Assembly (NCBI RefSeq): GCF_900090265.1
Contig: NZ_LT607752.1
Location: 2,170,001-2,234,000, forward strand
Source: Micromonospora rifamycinica
Lineage (GTDB): Bacteria > Actinomycetota > Actinomycetes > Mycobacteriales > Micromonosporaceae
Direction of reading: 5' to 3'
DNA length: 64,000 bases
Part shown: positions 63,284-64,000 of the stretch, one piece after another
Layout of the letters: each line of letters opens with the position of its first letter
How positions within the stretch are numbered: position 1 is the stretch's first letter
The notes under the pieces: generated by a model
Told to the model about the DNA's origin: nothing
What the model saw: only the letters and a program-made list of their open reading frames with translations
Database searches by the model: none
Made by a program: the position numbers and the translations under genes

Positions 63284-64000
63284 GCCTCGGCCAGCGGTCG
63301 GATCGTCCAGGTGTCGCCGGTGTGGAGGAGGTTGGTGAGTTGTTGTTCGGGGGTGTGGGTGGTGGTGTTTGTGGCGGTGGTGATTTGTTGTTGGACGGTG
63401 GTGTCGTAGGTGGGGCGGGTGGTTTGTCGGAGGATGCCGATGGGGGTGTGGTGTTCGGGGAGGCGGGTGAGGGCGTAGGCGTAGGTGGGGTCGGTGATGG
63501 TGGTGTCGTGGGTGATGATGTCGTGGGGTGGGGTGGTGGTGGTGTTGCTGGTGTGGAGGCCGAGTCCGTGGGGTGGGCGGGTGAGGCAGTGTTGGTTGTC
63601 GGGGCCGAAGGTGATGGGTTTGCCGTGTTCGAGGCGGATGAGGTGGTTGTCGCGGGTGTCGGGGTTTTTGAGGGGTTCGAAGGCGCCGTCGTTGAAGATG
63701 TTGCAGTTTTGGTAGATCTCGACGAAGGCGGTGCCGTGGTGTTGGGCGGCGGCGCGCAGGACGGTTTGGAGGTGTTTGCGGTCGGAGTCGATGGTGCGGG
63801 CGATGAAGGTGGCTTCGGCTCCGAGGGCGAGGGAGAGGGGGTTGAAGGGGGCGTCGGCGCTGCCGGTGGGGGTGGATTTGGTGATTTTGCCGGTTTCGCT
63901 GGTGGGGGAGTATTGGCCTTTGGTGAGGCCGTAGATGCGGTTGTTGAAGAGCAGGATTTTGAGGTTGATGTTGCGGCGGAGGGCGTGGATGAGGTGGTTG
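63280..64000 (-). CDS. korB: 2-oxoacid:ferredoxin oxidoreductase beta subunit (KorB), 3' part
   Basis: A partial gene running off the window, 240 residues seen on the minus strand: NHLIHALRRNINLKILLFNN, RIYGLTKGQYSPTSETGK, SLALGAEATFIARTIDSD, AFVEIYQNCNIFNDGAFEPL, and DTRDNHLIRLEHGKP. This is the typical KorB C-terminal half, with the TPP-binding RIYGxTKGQ..PT. It ends LAEA, overlapping the PPTase start (ATGA). The alpha subunit should follow outside the window. Base use is unlike the neighbours: the coding strand is about 80-90 percent A plus C, and third-position G is avoided (CAA, GAA, CTC, ACC). Confidence 0.87.
   Translation of the reverse strand, partial: NHLIHALRRNINLKILLFNNRIYGLTKGQYSPTSETGKITKSTPTGSADAPFNPLSLALGAEATFIARTIDSDRKHLQTVLRAAAQHHGTAFVEIYQNCNIFNDGAFEPLKNPDTRDNHLIRLEHGKPITFGPDNQHCLTRPPHGLGLHTSNTTTTPPHDIITHDTTITDPTYAYALTRLPEHHTPIGILRQTTRPTYDTTVQQQITTATNTTTHTPEQQLTNLLHTGDTWTIRPLAEA

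Noticed and set aside
63485..63934. Two + strand frames of 76 and 67 codons at the right end
   Set aside because: They are Val/Gly/Trp-rich antisense reading of the conserved korB frame, caused by its G+T-rich opposite strand.

Overview
The window is high-GC actinomycete chromosome, most likely Micromonosporaceae (Micromonospora-like). The evidence is GC-rich third codon positions, many GTG and some TTG starts, a GlgE pathway, an NsrR with actinobacterial ligands, an actinobacterial c-di-AMP riboswitch and many apparently leaderless genes. This lineage call is inference from gene content. No RNA genes other than the riboswitch, no CRISPR array and no complete insertion sequence were seen.

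Layout. 0-2.8 kb is a small accessory patch: two GntR-type helix-turn-helix genes (the first cut by the window edge), two tandem secreted-protein genes, a mosaic scar of glgE and GntR fragments, and a higBA toxin-antitoxin pair with a palindromic operator. 2.8-7.1 kb is glgE-glgB (alpha-glucan synthesis). 7.2-13.1 kb holds an App1-like phosphatase, yaaA, a WhiA-like orphan, and a TAXI lipoprotein beside a two-component system. 13.3-23.5 kb is a teichoic-acid type locus: two CDP-polyol phosphotransferase-like membrane proteins, a large membrane protein, a TetR regulator, a TagG/TagH-type exporter and a fused CDP-ribitol synthesis enzyme. 23.8-25.1 kb is a C39-like peptidase behind a c-di-AMP riboswitch.

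26.9-45.2 kb is a surface-glycan region: acyltransferase 3, a pyruvyl-transferase-family protein, a GT2 enzyme and candidates for all six steps of CMP-pseudaminic acid synthesis (PseB, C, H, G, I, F). Embedded in it is an overlapping four-gene cassette (acyl carrier protein, adenylating ligase, SDR, phosphopantetheinyl-transferase-like protein) divergent from the pseH-like gene. This suggests that a carrier-protein-bound acyl group decorates the sugar. A 278-residue unknown and a degenerate methyltransferase-like protein are translationally coupled into the pse operon and are candidate transfer or modification enzymes.

45.2-64 kb is mostly housekeeping: an AlkB-like dioxygenase, type II topoisomerase subunits (ParC/ParE type), a secreted SGNH hydrolase, NsrR with flavohemoglobin and a recognisable operator, a GT4 enzyme, small DinB-fold and DUF proteins, malonyl-CoA synthetase, a Sfp-type phosphopantetheinyl transferase, and the 3' part of a korB-like gene whose codon usage differs sharply from everything else here.

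How it fits together. The two polymer loci (teichoic acid 13-23 kb, pseudaminic acid 28-45 kb) plausibly build one decorated wall glycopolymer. Such a link is known in principle from actinobacterial teichoic and teichulosonic acids, but here it is inference from proximity.
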